A program made the translations under genes and the position numbers. From Beijerinckiaceae bacterium (GTDB lineage Bacteria; Pseudomonadota; Alphaproteobacteria; Rhizobiales; Beijerinckiaceae), in the NCBI GenBank assembly GCA_022702195.1, contig JAKONB010000109.1, positions 1 through 14,573 of the forward strand: a DNA stretch of 14,573 nucleotides, read 5' to 3'. Positions 1 to 7,449 of this stretch are shown piece after piece. The notes below the pieces were generated by a model, which was not told where the DNA came from, did not search any database, and saw only the letters and a program-made list of their open reading frames with translations. Every line of letters starts with the position of its first letter. Within the stretch, counting starts at the first letter, position 1.

Positions 1-3000
1 GCCGAGAGGTCGCGGAACTGCTCGGCCAGCAGGTGCACGACGAGACCCTGGCGCTGCACCCGGCCCCGCACCGCGAGGAAGCGGGCGCCCATGGCGGTCG
101 CGCGGTTGGCCTCGAACACGTCGCGCCAGACGATGACGTTGGCGATGCCGGTCTCGTCTTCCAGGGTCAGGAACACGGTGCCGCGCGCCGTGCCCGGTCG
201 CTGCCGGGTGAGCACGAGGCCCGCCACGGTGACCCGGGCGTTGTTCGCGACCCGGGTGCCGTCATGATGGTCGCGCGCGGGAATCGCGCCGATGCGGGCG
301 AGCCGGGTCCGGAAGAACGCCACCGGGTGGCCCTTCAGGGAGAGGCCGGTGGCGGCGTAGTCCTCCGCCACATGCTCGGAGGCCGCCATGGCCGGCAGGG
401 CCACCGCGGGCTCGGCCCGGAACAGCCCGTCATCGGCGTGGAAGGCGAAGAGCGGCATCGGCGTGTCGAGGAGATGGGCCCGCCGGTCGCCGGCGGCCCG
501 CAGGGCGGCCTTGCGGGCCGAGGTGCCCTCCAGGGTCCGCACCGCCCAGAGGGCGGCCCGCCGGTCGAGGTCGAGCGAGCGGAACGCATCCGCCTCGGCC
601 AGCCGCTCCAGGGCGTTGCGCGGCAGGGCGAGGGCCGCCTGCAGGCCCTCGATGCTGGCATAGCCGTTGCCCCGCAAAGCGACGAGACGGTGCATGGCAG
701 CCTGCGGCACCCCGCTCACCTGCCGCAGGCCGAGGCGCACGGCGAAGCGCCGCGGGACGCCGGGCGGTGGCGGCTCCAGGGCCGGTTCGAGGGTGCAGTC
801 CCAATCGCTGGCATTGACGTCGACGCCGCGCACCTCGACCCCGTGGGCGCGGGCGTCGCGCACGAGCTGCGCCGGCTGGTAGAAGCCCATCGGCTGGGAG
901 TTCAGGATCGCCGCGAGGAAGACGTCGGGGTGCCGGCACTTCATCCAGGCCGAGGCGTAGACCAGGAGGGCGAAGCTCGCCGCGTGGCTCTCCGGGAAAC
1001 CGTAGGTGGAGAAGCCCTCGATCTGCTTGAAGCAACGCTCGGTGAAGTCGCGCGGATAGCCGCGACCCACCATGCCCTCGACGAACTTGGTGCGAAAATT
1101 CGTGATCTGGCCGTTGTGCCGGAAGGTCGCCATGGCCCGGCGCAGGCCGTCGGCCTCGGCGGGGGTGAAGCCGGCCGCCGTGATGGCGATCTGCATGGCG
1201 TGCTCCTGAAAGAGCGGCACGCCGTAGGTCTTGCTCAGCACCCCCTCCAACTCGTCGGCCAAGCCGTGTTCGGGGGCGGGGGAGGGATAGGTGACGGGCT
1301 CCAGCCCCTGCCTTCGGCGCAGGTAGGGATGGACCATGTCGCCCTGGATCGGACCGGGCCGCACGATCGCCACCTGGACCACGAGGTCGTAGAATTTCGC
1401 TGGTTTCAGGCGCGGCAGCATCGACATCTGCGCCCGGCTCTCGACCTGGAACACCCCGACGGAATCGGCCTTCGACAGCATGGCGTAGACGGCTTCGTCC
1501 TCACGCGGCAGGTCGGCCAGGGTCTGGTAATGGTGGCCGTAATCGCGGGTGAGGAAGTCGAGGCCCCGCTTGAGGCAGCTCAGCATGCCCAGCGCCAGCA
1601 CGTCGACCTTCATCAGGCCGAGGGTGTCGATGTCGTCCTTGTCCCACTCGATGAAGGTGCGGTCCGGCATGGCGGCGTTGCCCACCGGCACCGTCTCGTC
1701 GAGGCGCGCGCGCGTGAGCACGAAGCCGCCCACATGCTGCGACAGGTGGCGGGGAAACCCGATCAGAGCGTGAGCCAGATCGAGGGACTGACGGATCGCC
1801 GGGTTCTTCGGGTCGAGGCCGGCCTGCGCGATATGGGCGTCGGGCAGCCCCGCGCCCCAGGACCCCCAGACCGTGTCGGCCATCCGGCCGGTGACGTCGG
1901 CGGGAAGCCCCAGGACCTTGCCAACCTCCCGGATGGCGCTGCGGGGGCGGTAATGGATCACCGTGGCGCAGATCGCGGCGCGGTCGCGGCCGTAGCGGGC
2001 GTAGAGGTACTGGATGACCTCCTCGCGGCGCTCGTGCTCGAAATCCACGTCGATGTCGGGGGGCTCGCCCCGGTTCTCGGAGATGAACCGGGCAAAGAGC
2101 AGGCGGATCTTGGTGGGGTCCACCGCCGTGATGCCGAGGCAGTAGCACACCACGGAATTGGCGGCCGAGCCGCGGCCCTGACAGAGGATGCCCCGGTTGC
2201 GGGCGAATTCGACGATGTCGAACAGGGTCAGGAAGTAGCGCGCATAGTCCATTTTCGCGATGAGGCGCAGTTCCTCGTGAATAGTGTTCATGATTTGTTC
2301 TGGAATGCCGTCGGGATAACGCCATTGCGCGCGATACCAGACCCGATCGGCCAGAAACTCTTGCGCGGTGAAGCCCGGCGGCACCGGCTCGTCCGGATAT
2401 TCGTAGGTGAGTTCGGCGAGCGAGAAGGTGCAGGATTGGACGATCTCGAGGCTGCGGGCCAGGGCCTCCGGGTGGTCGGCGAACAGGTACGCCATCGCGG
2501 AAGCCGGCTTGAGGTGGCGCTCGGCATTGGGCTCGAGGCGGTGGCCGGCCTGATCCAGGGTGCAGCCTTCGCGGATGCAACGCAACACATCCTGCAACGG
2601 GCGACGCAATGGATCGTGGTAGAGCGCGTCCGACACCGCCACCAGGGGCGCGCCGACCCGCTCGCCGAGTTCGGCCAGCAGACCGAGGCGTCGCCGCTCG
2701 TCGCCGCGCTTGCGATGACTGCCGGCCAGACTCACCCGGCCCGGCGCCTGCTCGGACAAGATGGCCAGCCGGTTCTCGAAGGCGTCGAGGGTCGAGAGGT
2801 CTTCCGGAGGGATCGCGATCAGCATCTGGCCGTCGCAGGCCCCCAGCAGGGCCTCGAATCCGAAGCGGCATTCGCCCTTCTGGGAGCGGCGGTTGCCGTC
2901 GGTGAGCAGCCGGCACAGGCGGCCATAGGCGGCCCGGTCCATCGGATAGGCGATGGCCGCGAACCCGTCCTCGGTGACGAGGCGCACCCCCGGCAGGAAA

Positions 3001-3221
3001 CGGATCCCGACCCGGGCCGCCTCGGCATGGGCGCGGACCACCCCCGCCAGGGTGTTGCGGTCGGCGATGCCGATGGCCGCGAGCCCGAGTTCGGCCGCGC
3101 GGGCCACCATCTCCTGCGGATGCGAGGCGCCGCGCAGGAACGAGAAATTCGTGGTGACGGCCAGCTCCGCGTAGGCCGGCGCCGGGGGGGCGTTCGAGAG
3201 GATGTCCGAGGGGCCGTTCAT
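1..3221 (-). CDS. dnaE2: Error-prone DNA polymerase DnaE2 (C-terminus cut by window edge)
   Basis: A C-family DNA polymerase alpha-subunit paralogue that carries out mutagenic translesion synthesis, usually with ImuA and ImuB during the SOS response. Translating from the ATG at 3221 gives 1073 uninterrupted residues with no stop before the edge; the family is typically about 1050-1100 residues, so only a short tail is missing. The N-terminus contains AYAELAVTTNFSFLRGASHP (residues 16-34), a typical DnaE2 PHP-domain opening. The palm motif PPDIDVDF gives catalytic Asp389 and Asp391, and GLMKVD gives the third, Asp540. A helix-hairpin-helix-like region follows, and an OB fold lies near the C-terminus (about residues 1000-1050, TVFLTLEDETGIANVIVW). 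The start was chosen because it gives the family N-terminus without extension. The gene immediately upstream is nudC rather than imuB, which is unusual for this family. I see no clear Shine-Dalgarno sequence. Confidence 0.95.
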   Translation of the reverse strand, partial: MNGPSDILSNAPPAPAYAELAVTTNFSFLRGASHPQEMVARAAELGLAAIGIADRNTLAGVVRAHAEAARVGIRFLPGVRLVTEDGFAAIAYPMDRAAYGRLCRLLTDGNRRSQKGECRFGFEALLGACDGQMLIAIPPEDLSTLDAFENRLAILSEQAPGRVSLAGSHRKRGDERRRLGLLAELGERVGAPLVAVSDALYHDPLRRPLQDVLRCIREGCTLDQAGHRLEPNAERHLKPASAMAYLFADHPEALARSLEIVQSCTFSLAELTYEYPDEPVPPGFTAQEFLADRVWYRAQWRYPDGIPEQIMNTIHEELRLIAKMDYARYFLTLFDIVEFARNRGILCQGRGSAANSVVCYCLGITAVDPTKIRLLFARFISENRGEPPDIDVDFEHERREEVIQYLYARYGRDRAAICATVIHYRPRSAIREVGKVLGLPADVTGRMADTVWGSWGAGLPDAHIAQAGLDPKNPAIRQSLDLAHALIGFPRHLSQHVGGFVLTRARLDETVPVGNAAMPDRTFIEWDKDDIDTLGLMKVDVLALGMLSCLKRGLDFLTRDYGHHYQTLADLPREDEAVYAMLSKADSVGVFQVESRAQMSMLPRLKPAKFYDLVVQVAIVRPGPIQGDMVHPYLRRRQGLEPVTYPSPAPEHGLADELEGVLSKTYGVPLFQEHAMQIAITAAGFTPAEADGLRRAMATFRHNGQITNFRTKFVEGMVGRGYPRDFTERCFKQIEGFSTYGFPESHAASFALLVYASAWMKCRHPDVFLAAILNSQPMGFYQPAQLVRDARAHGVEVRGVDVNASDWDCTLEPALEPPPPGVPRRFAVRLGLRQVSGVPQAAMHRLVALRGNGYASIEGLQAALALPRNALERLAEADAFRSLDLDRRAALWAVRTLEGTSARKAALRAAGDRRAHLLDTPMPLFAFHADDGLFRAEPAVALPAMAASEHVAEDYAATGLSLKGHPVAFFRTRLARIGAIPARDHHDGTRVANNARVTVAGLVLTRQRPGTARGTVFLTLEDETGIANVIVWRDVFEANRATAMGARFLAVRGRVQRQGLVVHLLAEQFRDLS

Positions 3222-3261
3222 GCCTGATCGCGTCTGTTCTCGAGCCCCACGGGAGTCGCAG

Positions 3262-3278
3262 ATTCCTTATCTAGGAAT
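3262..3278. promoter_or_regulatory. Dyad ATTCCT-N5-AGGAAT upstream of dnaE2
   Basis: A perfect 6-bp inverted repeat with a 5-bp spacer lies 41 bp upstream of the dnaE2 start, in the 112-bp gap after nudC. Its place fits an operator or part of a promoter for dnaE2. It does not match the alphaproteobacterial LexA box (GTTC-N7-GTTC or GAAC-N7-GAAC), and I do not see that motif elsewhere in the gap; a lone GAAC occurs on the minus strand near 3236-3239. The function is inferred from position only. Confidence 0.3.
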
Positions 3279-3333
3279 GCCGTCTTTCACCGGAGAGTCA
3301 AAGCGGCGTCGGCGCGCGGCTGCGTCGCCGTCC

Positions 3334-4242
3334 TCAGATCCGTCCCTCCACGAAAGACCGCATCAACAGATGGGCGATCGCCATCGGGGGCGGCACGCTG
3401 AGGCCGTCCGGGTGGGTGCCGGCCATCATGGCGGCCACCTCGGCGCGGGCAAACCACCGGGCCTCCACCAGTTCCACCGGGTCGATGACGATGGTCTCGT
3501 CCAGCGCATCGGCGACGCAGCCGATCATCAGCGAGGAGGGGAAGGGCCAGGGCTGCGAGGCGTGGTAGGCCACCGCGCCGATGCGCAGGCCCACCTCCTC
3601 GAAGGTCTCGCGGCGCACCGAATCCTCGATGGTCTCGCCCGGTTCGAGGAAGCCGGCCAGACAGGAAAACATCGTCTCCTTGAAGCGCGGCGAGCGGCCG
3701 AGCAGGCAGGCATCGCCGCGCCGGATCAGCATGATCACCACCGGATCGACCCGGGGAAAGTGATGCGTGCCGCAGGAAGCGCATTCGCGCCGGAAGCCGC
3801 CGGCGGCGAAGGCGGTCTCGGATCCGCACTGGGCGCAGAAGCGGTGGCGCGCGTGCCAGCCGAGGATCGACTTGCCCGTCGCCAGCAGGCCGAGTTCGTG
3901 GGGGGGCACCAGCCCCTCGGCGGCCAGGCCGCGCAGGTCGTGCGCCCGGAAGGCCGGATCGGCCGCGCAGGTCTCGGCGACGGCCTCCGGCACCGCGGCG
4001 GCGAAGACCGGCCGCCCGTCGAGGCGGCCGAGGAAGAGGGTGATGCCGCGCTCCGGCGCGCAAGCCGCCTGATCCGGGGTGAGCAGGGCCGAGCCGCCCG
4101 TCACCACGATGCGGTCGCCCGCCAGCAGCACGATCCGGGCCTCCGGATCGTCCGGGGCCGGCACGGAAGCGGGGCTCTCGGCCGAGTGGCGCACCAGCCG
4201 GCTCTCGGCATATCCGAGACCCTCGCGAAAAACATCGGCCAT
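3334..4242 (-). CDS. nudC: NAD+ diphosphatase / NAD-capped RNA hydrolase NudC
   Basis: A 302-residue Nudix hydrolase that splits NAD(H) into NMN(H) and AMP; the family also removes NAD caps from RNA. It is cytoplasmic. The four-cysteine zinc ribbon is present (Cys136, Cys139, Cys154, Cys157), followed by a complete Nudix box at residues 197-219 (Gly197, Glu203, Arg211-Glu212, Glu215-Glu216, Gly218). The NudC-specific signature SQPWPFPSS is at 229-237, ten residues after the box. The length is slightly above the E. coli enzyme because of an N-terminal NUDIX-like domain at residues 1-120. The ATG at 4242 (MADVFREGLG) was preferred to one 19 codons upstream because it begins 4 bp after the HIT gene stop and leaves no overlap. 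The gene is probably cotranscribed with the HIT gene. Confidence 0.95.
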   Translation of the reverse strand: MADVFREGLGYAESRLVRHSAESPASVPAPDDPEARIVLLAGDRIVVTGGSALLTPDQAACAPERGITLFLGRLDGRPVFAAAVPEAVAETCAADPAFRAHDLRGLAAEGLVPPHELGLLATGKSILGWHARHRFCAQCGSETAFAAGGFRRECASCGTHHFPRVDPVVIMLIRRGDACLLGRSPRFKETMFSCLAGFLEPGETIEDSVRRETFEEVGLRIGAVAYHASQPWPFPSSLMIGCVADALDETIVIDPVELVEARWFARAEVAAMMAGTHPDGLSVPPPMAIAHLLMRSFVEGRI

Positions 4243-4246
4243 GGCG

Positions 4247-4663
4247 TCAGGCCGCCGCGAACAGGGCGCCGAGGCGCTCGAGCATCTGGGCGCGGGCATG
4301 GTGCGGATAGGGCTTGGACTCGCCGATCCCCCAGACCGGCTTCGGCCAGGCCGGATCGGACAGGAACCGGCCGATCACGTGGACATGGAGCTGGGGCACG
4401 ACGTTGCCCAAGGCCGCGACGTTGACCTTGTCGGGCTTTGCCAGCTCCAGCATCACCCGGGTGGCCACCCGCATCTCGTCCATCAGAGCCCCCGCATCCT
4501 CGGGGGACAGATCGGTGATCTCGCTGGCGCCCGGCCGCCGCGGCACCAGGATCAGCCAGGGAAACCGGGCGTCGTCCATCAGCAGCACGCTGCACAGGGC
4601 GAGGTCGCCCACCGGGACCGTGTCGGCGGCCAGGCGCGAATCGAGGGTGAAATCGGTGCTCAT
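4247..4663 (-). CDS. HIT-family (histidine triad) hydrolase
   Basis: A 138-residue histidine-triad protein, a family of nucleotide hydrolases or transferases acting on substrates such as Ap4A and AMP conjugates. The triad reads QLHVHVIGR (residues 91-99). The second histidine, which is catalytic in this family, is His93, and His95 is also kept, but the first position is Gln. I recall this Q-H-H form as typical of short alphaproteobacterial HIT proteins ending in a PVWG motif (here residues 109-112), so it is probably active. The frame stays open to an ATG at 4822, but the upstream 53 residues are low-complexity Arg/Pro/Gly and unlike the family, so the start MSTDFTLDSRL at 4663 is used. No strong Shine-Dalgarno sequence is visible. 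It is the first gene of a two-gene unit with nudC. The true substrate cannot be told from the sequence. Confidence 0.9.
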   Translation of the reverse strand: MSTDFTLDSRLAADTVPVGDLALCSVLLMDDARFPWLILVPRRPGASEITDLSPEDAGALMDEMRVATRVMLELAKPDKVNVAALGNVVPQLHVHVIGRFLSDPAWPKPVWGIGESKPYPHHARAQMLERLGALFAAA

Positions 4664-5209
4664 CGGCCGGATGTAGAGCGGACGCGTCGCCGGCGCGAGG
4701 GGGGCGATCCCGGTGGCCGCGTTTCCGCCCGGCCGTGATCGCGGGCCGGCGGCCGGATCGCGTCCGTCCCGTCGCGCCCCCTGATCCCGTGGGGCCGATG
4801 CCACGCATCGGGTCCGTCCCATGGCAGGATATTGCAGGAGGTCGGGGGGGGTATTTAGAATCCTTCTCGTCTTGTGGCGGCCCGTGGAGGATGTCGGACC
4901 GTCCTCCCCATGCCGGACATCCGTCCAGGCCTGTCGTCACCGCACGATCGTCTCGGCACGACGGGGCCGTGCCAGCCTTTCGGTGTAAGAATGCTTTCGC
5001 ATCTTTCGAGAGAGTGCCAAGCTCAGATGTTTTACTTGATGCGTCTCTGTCGGATGGATGAAGAGTCTATTTTACGTCATAAAAATCTGGTTATTTGTAG
5101 AAATTTCTACTGTGAGTTGTGTTTATAATGAAAAATTAAGGTCTCCGGCGTTACGTCGCAATGCGGTGGGGCAGGTATTTTATCACATCGAAACGGGCGA
5201 CGGACGACA
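4664..5209. other. 546-bp divergent intergenic region, HIT gene / chemoreceptor
   Basis: Non-coding region expected to hold the promoters for the minus-strand HIT-nudC unit and the plus-strand chemoreceptor. The left half is GC-rich with a run of eight G at 4844-4851. From about 4980 the composition becomes AT-rich, unlike the surroundings. A small hairpin (GGCACG 4955-4960 / CGTGCC 4968-4973), a TTTTA-N5-TAAAA dyad (5070-5084) and a 14-bp palindrome (5097-5110) are visible. Short open frames across it have no family features or ribosome-binding sites and were not called. Confidence 0.7.
5097..5129 (+). promoter_or_regulatory. Palindrome plus TATAAT box: putative chemoreceptor promoter/operator
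   Basis: GTAGAAATTTCTAC at 5097-5110 is a perfect 14-bp palindrome. A consensus TATAAT lies 13 bp downstream at 5124-5129, about 80 bp before the chemoreceptor start. The palindrome covers where a -35 element would be expected; no good TTGACA match with 16-18 bp spacing is present (TTGTAG at 5095-5100 is 23 bp away). This suggests a regulator-dependent promoter, or a repressor site over the promoter, but the link is inferred from position. Confidence 0.4.
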
Positions 5210-6898
5210 ATGCGTGCGATCAACGACCTCAAAATCGCAGTCAAGCTGACATTCTGTTTCGGGTTGCTCGCCTTGCTGACGATCGTCGTCAGTGGTCTCG
5301 GCTACACGCGCCTGTCCTCCGTCGGGGCGACGAATTCCAGGAACGTCCATTCGTACGAGGTTCTGGCGGCGGTCAACGACATCAGCCAGGCGATGATGAA
5401 CCAGGAGGGCGCCCTGCGCGGCTACCTCGTCTCCAACGATCCGAGCTTCCTGGACCGCTACCGGGCCGGACGGGTGGCCTACGGGAAGGCCTTCGCATCG
5501 CTCACCGAACTGACCGCCGACAATGCCGCCCAGCAGACGCGGCTGGGCGCGCTGAGCCGGTTCATCGCGCATTGGTCGGAGGACATTGCGGACCGGGAGA
5601 TCGCCCTCGTCGAGGCCGGCTCCCTCGACAAGGCCCGGACCCTGCTGGCGAGCGGCGCCGGCCGGACGGCGATGGATGGGGTGCGCGCCGAACTCGCCAC
5701 GATCGAGACGGTGGAGCGCGATCTCCTGGCCATCCGGAGCGCGGATCAGGCCCGATCCTTCGCCACGGCCTCCCACTTCACCATCCTCGGCGGCATCGCC
5801 AGCGTCGCGATCGCCGCCTTGCTGGCGTTCCTCGCGAATCTGATGCTCGCGCGTCCGCTCGTCAGCCTCGTCGCGGTTCTGCAGCGGATGGCCCGGGGTG
5901 AAATCGAGTCCGAGATCGCCGAAGCCCGGCGCGGCGACGAGATCGGCGCCGTCGGCCGCGCGGTGGAGGGCATCAAGGCGATGGTCACCCGGAAGGCCGT
6001 CGAAGAGGCCGAGATCCGCCACCGCGCCGACGAGGCGGCCGCCGAGGAGCGCAAGCGCACCATGATCGCGCTCGCGGACGGCTTCGAACGGACGGTGGGC
6101 GGCATCGTCGGCCGGGTCTCGTCCTCGGCCACCGAGTTGCAGGCCACGGCCCAGACCATGACCGCCATCGCCACCGAGGCCGCCAGCCAGTCCGCCACGG
6201 TGGCGACTGCCGCCGAGGTGGCCGCCGCCAACGTCGAGACCGTGGCCGTCGCCGCCGAGGAACTCGGCTCCAGCGTGCAGGAGATCGGCCGCCAGGTCTC
6301 CGGGTCGGCGAGCCTCGCCCGGGCCGCCGTCGAACAGGCGGACCGGACCGGAATGCTGGTCCAGGATCTCAGCCAGGCGGCGATCAGGATCGGCGGCATG
6401 GTCGGGCTGATCTCCAACATCGCCGGGCAGACCAATCTGCTGGCCCTGAATGCGACGATCGAGGCGGCGCGGGCCGGAGAGGCGGGACGGGGCTTTGCCG
6501 TGGTGGGCACCGAGGTGAAGGAACTGGCCGGTCAGACGGCGCGGGCCACCAGCGAGATCGGCGCTCAGATCGAGCAGATCCAGGCGGCCACCGGCGAGGC
6601 GGTGGCGGCGATCGGGGGGATCACCGCCCGCATCCGCGAGATCGACGGGGTGGCCACCGCGCTTGCCGCCGCGGTGGAGCAGCAGGGCGCGGCGACGCAG
6701 GAGATCGTCCGCAACGTGAGCCAGGCATCCGCCGGGACCACGGAGGTCACCACCAACATCGCGGGGGTGGCCCAGGCCTCGGACGAGACCGGCACCGCCG
6801 CCGGTCAGGTTCTTTCCGCCGCCTCCGAGCTGTCGCGCCAGTCCGTGACCCTGGGCGCGGAGGTCTCCCGCTTCCTGACGACGGTGCGGGCCGCTTGA
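5210..6898 (+). CDS. Methyl-accepting chemotaxis protein with CHASE3-type sensor
   Basis: A 562-residue transmembrane chemoreceptor that controls CheA/CheW in response to a signal sensed by its periplasmic domain. There is a first membrane helix at residues 13-31, then a helical periplasmic domain (about 38-187) resembling CHASE3, with the NQEGALRGYLVSND segment at 64-77. The second membrane helix is at 190-213, a HAMP linker at about 211-265, and the cytoplasmic coiled-coil signalling domain runs to the C-terminus. The conserved hairpin tip NLLALNATIEAARAGE lies at 409-424. It ends ...FLTTVRAA, with no CheR-binding NWETF-like pentapeptide. The gene stands alone with no che genes in view. The ligand is unknown; CHASE3 domains do not predict one. 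The ATG at 5210 gives a normal N-terminal membrane anchor, with a weak purine-rich GGGCGACGGA just upstream. Confidence 0.95.
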   Translation: MRAINDLKIAVKLTFCFGLLALLTIVVSGLGYTRLSSVGATNSRNVHSYEVLAAVNDISQAMMNQEGALRGYLVSNDPSFLDRYRAGRVAYGKAFASLTELTADNAAQQTRLGALSRFIAHWSEDIADREIALVEAGSLDKARTLLASGAGRTAMDGVRAELATIETVERDLLAIRSADQARSFATASHFTILGGIASVAIAALLAFLANLMLARPLVSLVAVLQRMARGEIESEIAEARRGDEIGAVGRAVEGIKAMVTRKAVEEAEIRHRADEAAAEERKRTMIALADGFERTVGGIVGRVSSSATELQATAQTMTAIATEAASQSATVATAAEVAAANVETVAVAAEELGSSVQEIGRQVSGSASLARAAVEQADRTGMLVQDLSQAAIRIGGMVGLISNIAGQTNLLALNATIEAARAGEAGRGFAVVGTEVKELAGQTARATSEIGAQIEQIQAATGEAVAAIGGITARIREIDGVATALAAAVEQQGAATQEIVRNVSQASAGTTEVTTNIAGVAQASDETGTAAGQVLSAASELSRQSVTLGAEVSRFLTTVRAA

Positions 6899-7449
6899 GA
6901 CCGTTTCCGCCGGTCCCCCTCCAACTCCTTCCCGCGGGCTCGATCAGTCCGGTCGGGCTGGGGATCGACGGGGGAGGGGGGATGCACGCCCCGTCGCGCG
7001 CATCCCGACGGGCGGGGTCTTCCGGGAATCGGCTGTCATACGGTTGGCGCTCGATCCCGTCGGTGGACACGGCCGCGACAGGCCCCCTCTCCCATTTTGG
7101 GGGAGGGTCGGGGGGAGGGGCGTGACCGATTCGGAGAATCCACACACCTCACCCCGACCCTCGCCTTCCAGGAGAGGGAGCCCGCGCTCGCCCCATGCCG
7201 AATGGATCAACCGGAGACGGTGTCAGAGGCACTTTGGGTTTTCGCCAGGACATAACGACAATCCAAAGTATCATTCTTCTTTATAATCATCCTAAAACGA
7301 AACAATTTTGTCACTTTTGGACTTGTTCTGGCCGGGTCATGCTGCCTTTCCCCCGATCCTTTATCAGTGCCATTGCCAATAGGCCGTCCGTCTCATAGGG
7401 GCGATCCAGCACGGGCGGAACGACCCGACCTTCGAAACGAGACGTGACT
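6899..7449. other. 551-bp intergenic region with REP-like repeats and AT-rich leader
   Basis: No gene is supported here. The first 180 bp are GC-rich and contain complementary C-rich and G-rich tracts (CCCCCTCC near 6915, GGAGGGGG near 6974) that could form a transcript-ending structure for the chemoreceptor mRNA. Next comes the REP-like pair (7081-7186, separate entry). From about 7230 to 7330 the sequence is AT-rich and promoter-like, with ACTTTGG (7231-7237) repeated inverted as CCAAAGT (7263-7269) and a TATAAT at 7282-7287 lacking a convincing -35. A 5' leader of about 160 nt would follow. I see no clear Fur, Irr or RirA box. Confidence 0.6.
7081..7186. repeat. Inverted pair of REP-like C/G-rich palindromic elements
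   Basis: Two copies of one short element face each other. The left copy (7081-7120) has a hairpin, CCCTCTCCC (7085-7093) with GGGGGAGGG (7099-7107), followed by GTCGGGGGGAGG. The right copy (7147-7186), read on the minus strand, has the same order: CTCCCTCTCC, a short loop, GAGGG, then GTCGGGGTGAGG. Residues 7103-7118 and 7147-7162 are complementary at 15 of 16 positions, so the pair can form one large cruciform as well as two small hairpins. The pattern resembles the dispersed intergenic CTCTCCC/GGGAGAGG palindromes common in alphaproteobacterial genomes. It may help end or stabilise the chemoreceptor transcript. No transposase is nearby. Confidence 0.65.

Noticed and set aside
33..3227. Plus-strand open frame of 1064 codons
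   Set aside because: It is antisense to dnaE2. Its product is rich in His, Arg, Gly and Ala with no recognisable domain, while the opposite strand encodes a complete polymerase with its catalytic residues. Long antisense frames are expected at this GC content.
3222..3245. Possible SOS (LexA) box before dnaE2
   Set aside because: Only one GAAC half-site is present; the second half at seven-base spacing is absent.
4664..4822. N-terminal extension of the HIT protein to an upstream ATG
   Set aside because: The added 53 residues are low-complexity Arg/Pro/Gly, unlike the family N-terminus, and there is no ribosome-binding site before that ATG.
4955..4973. Small hairpin GGCACG/CGTGCC resembling part of a sigma-54 -24 element
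   Set aside because: No TTGC-type -12 element at the correct distance is present, and 6-bp GC hairpins are common by chance here.
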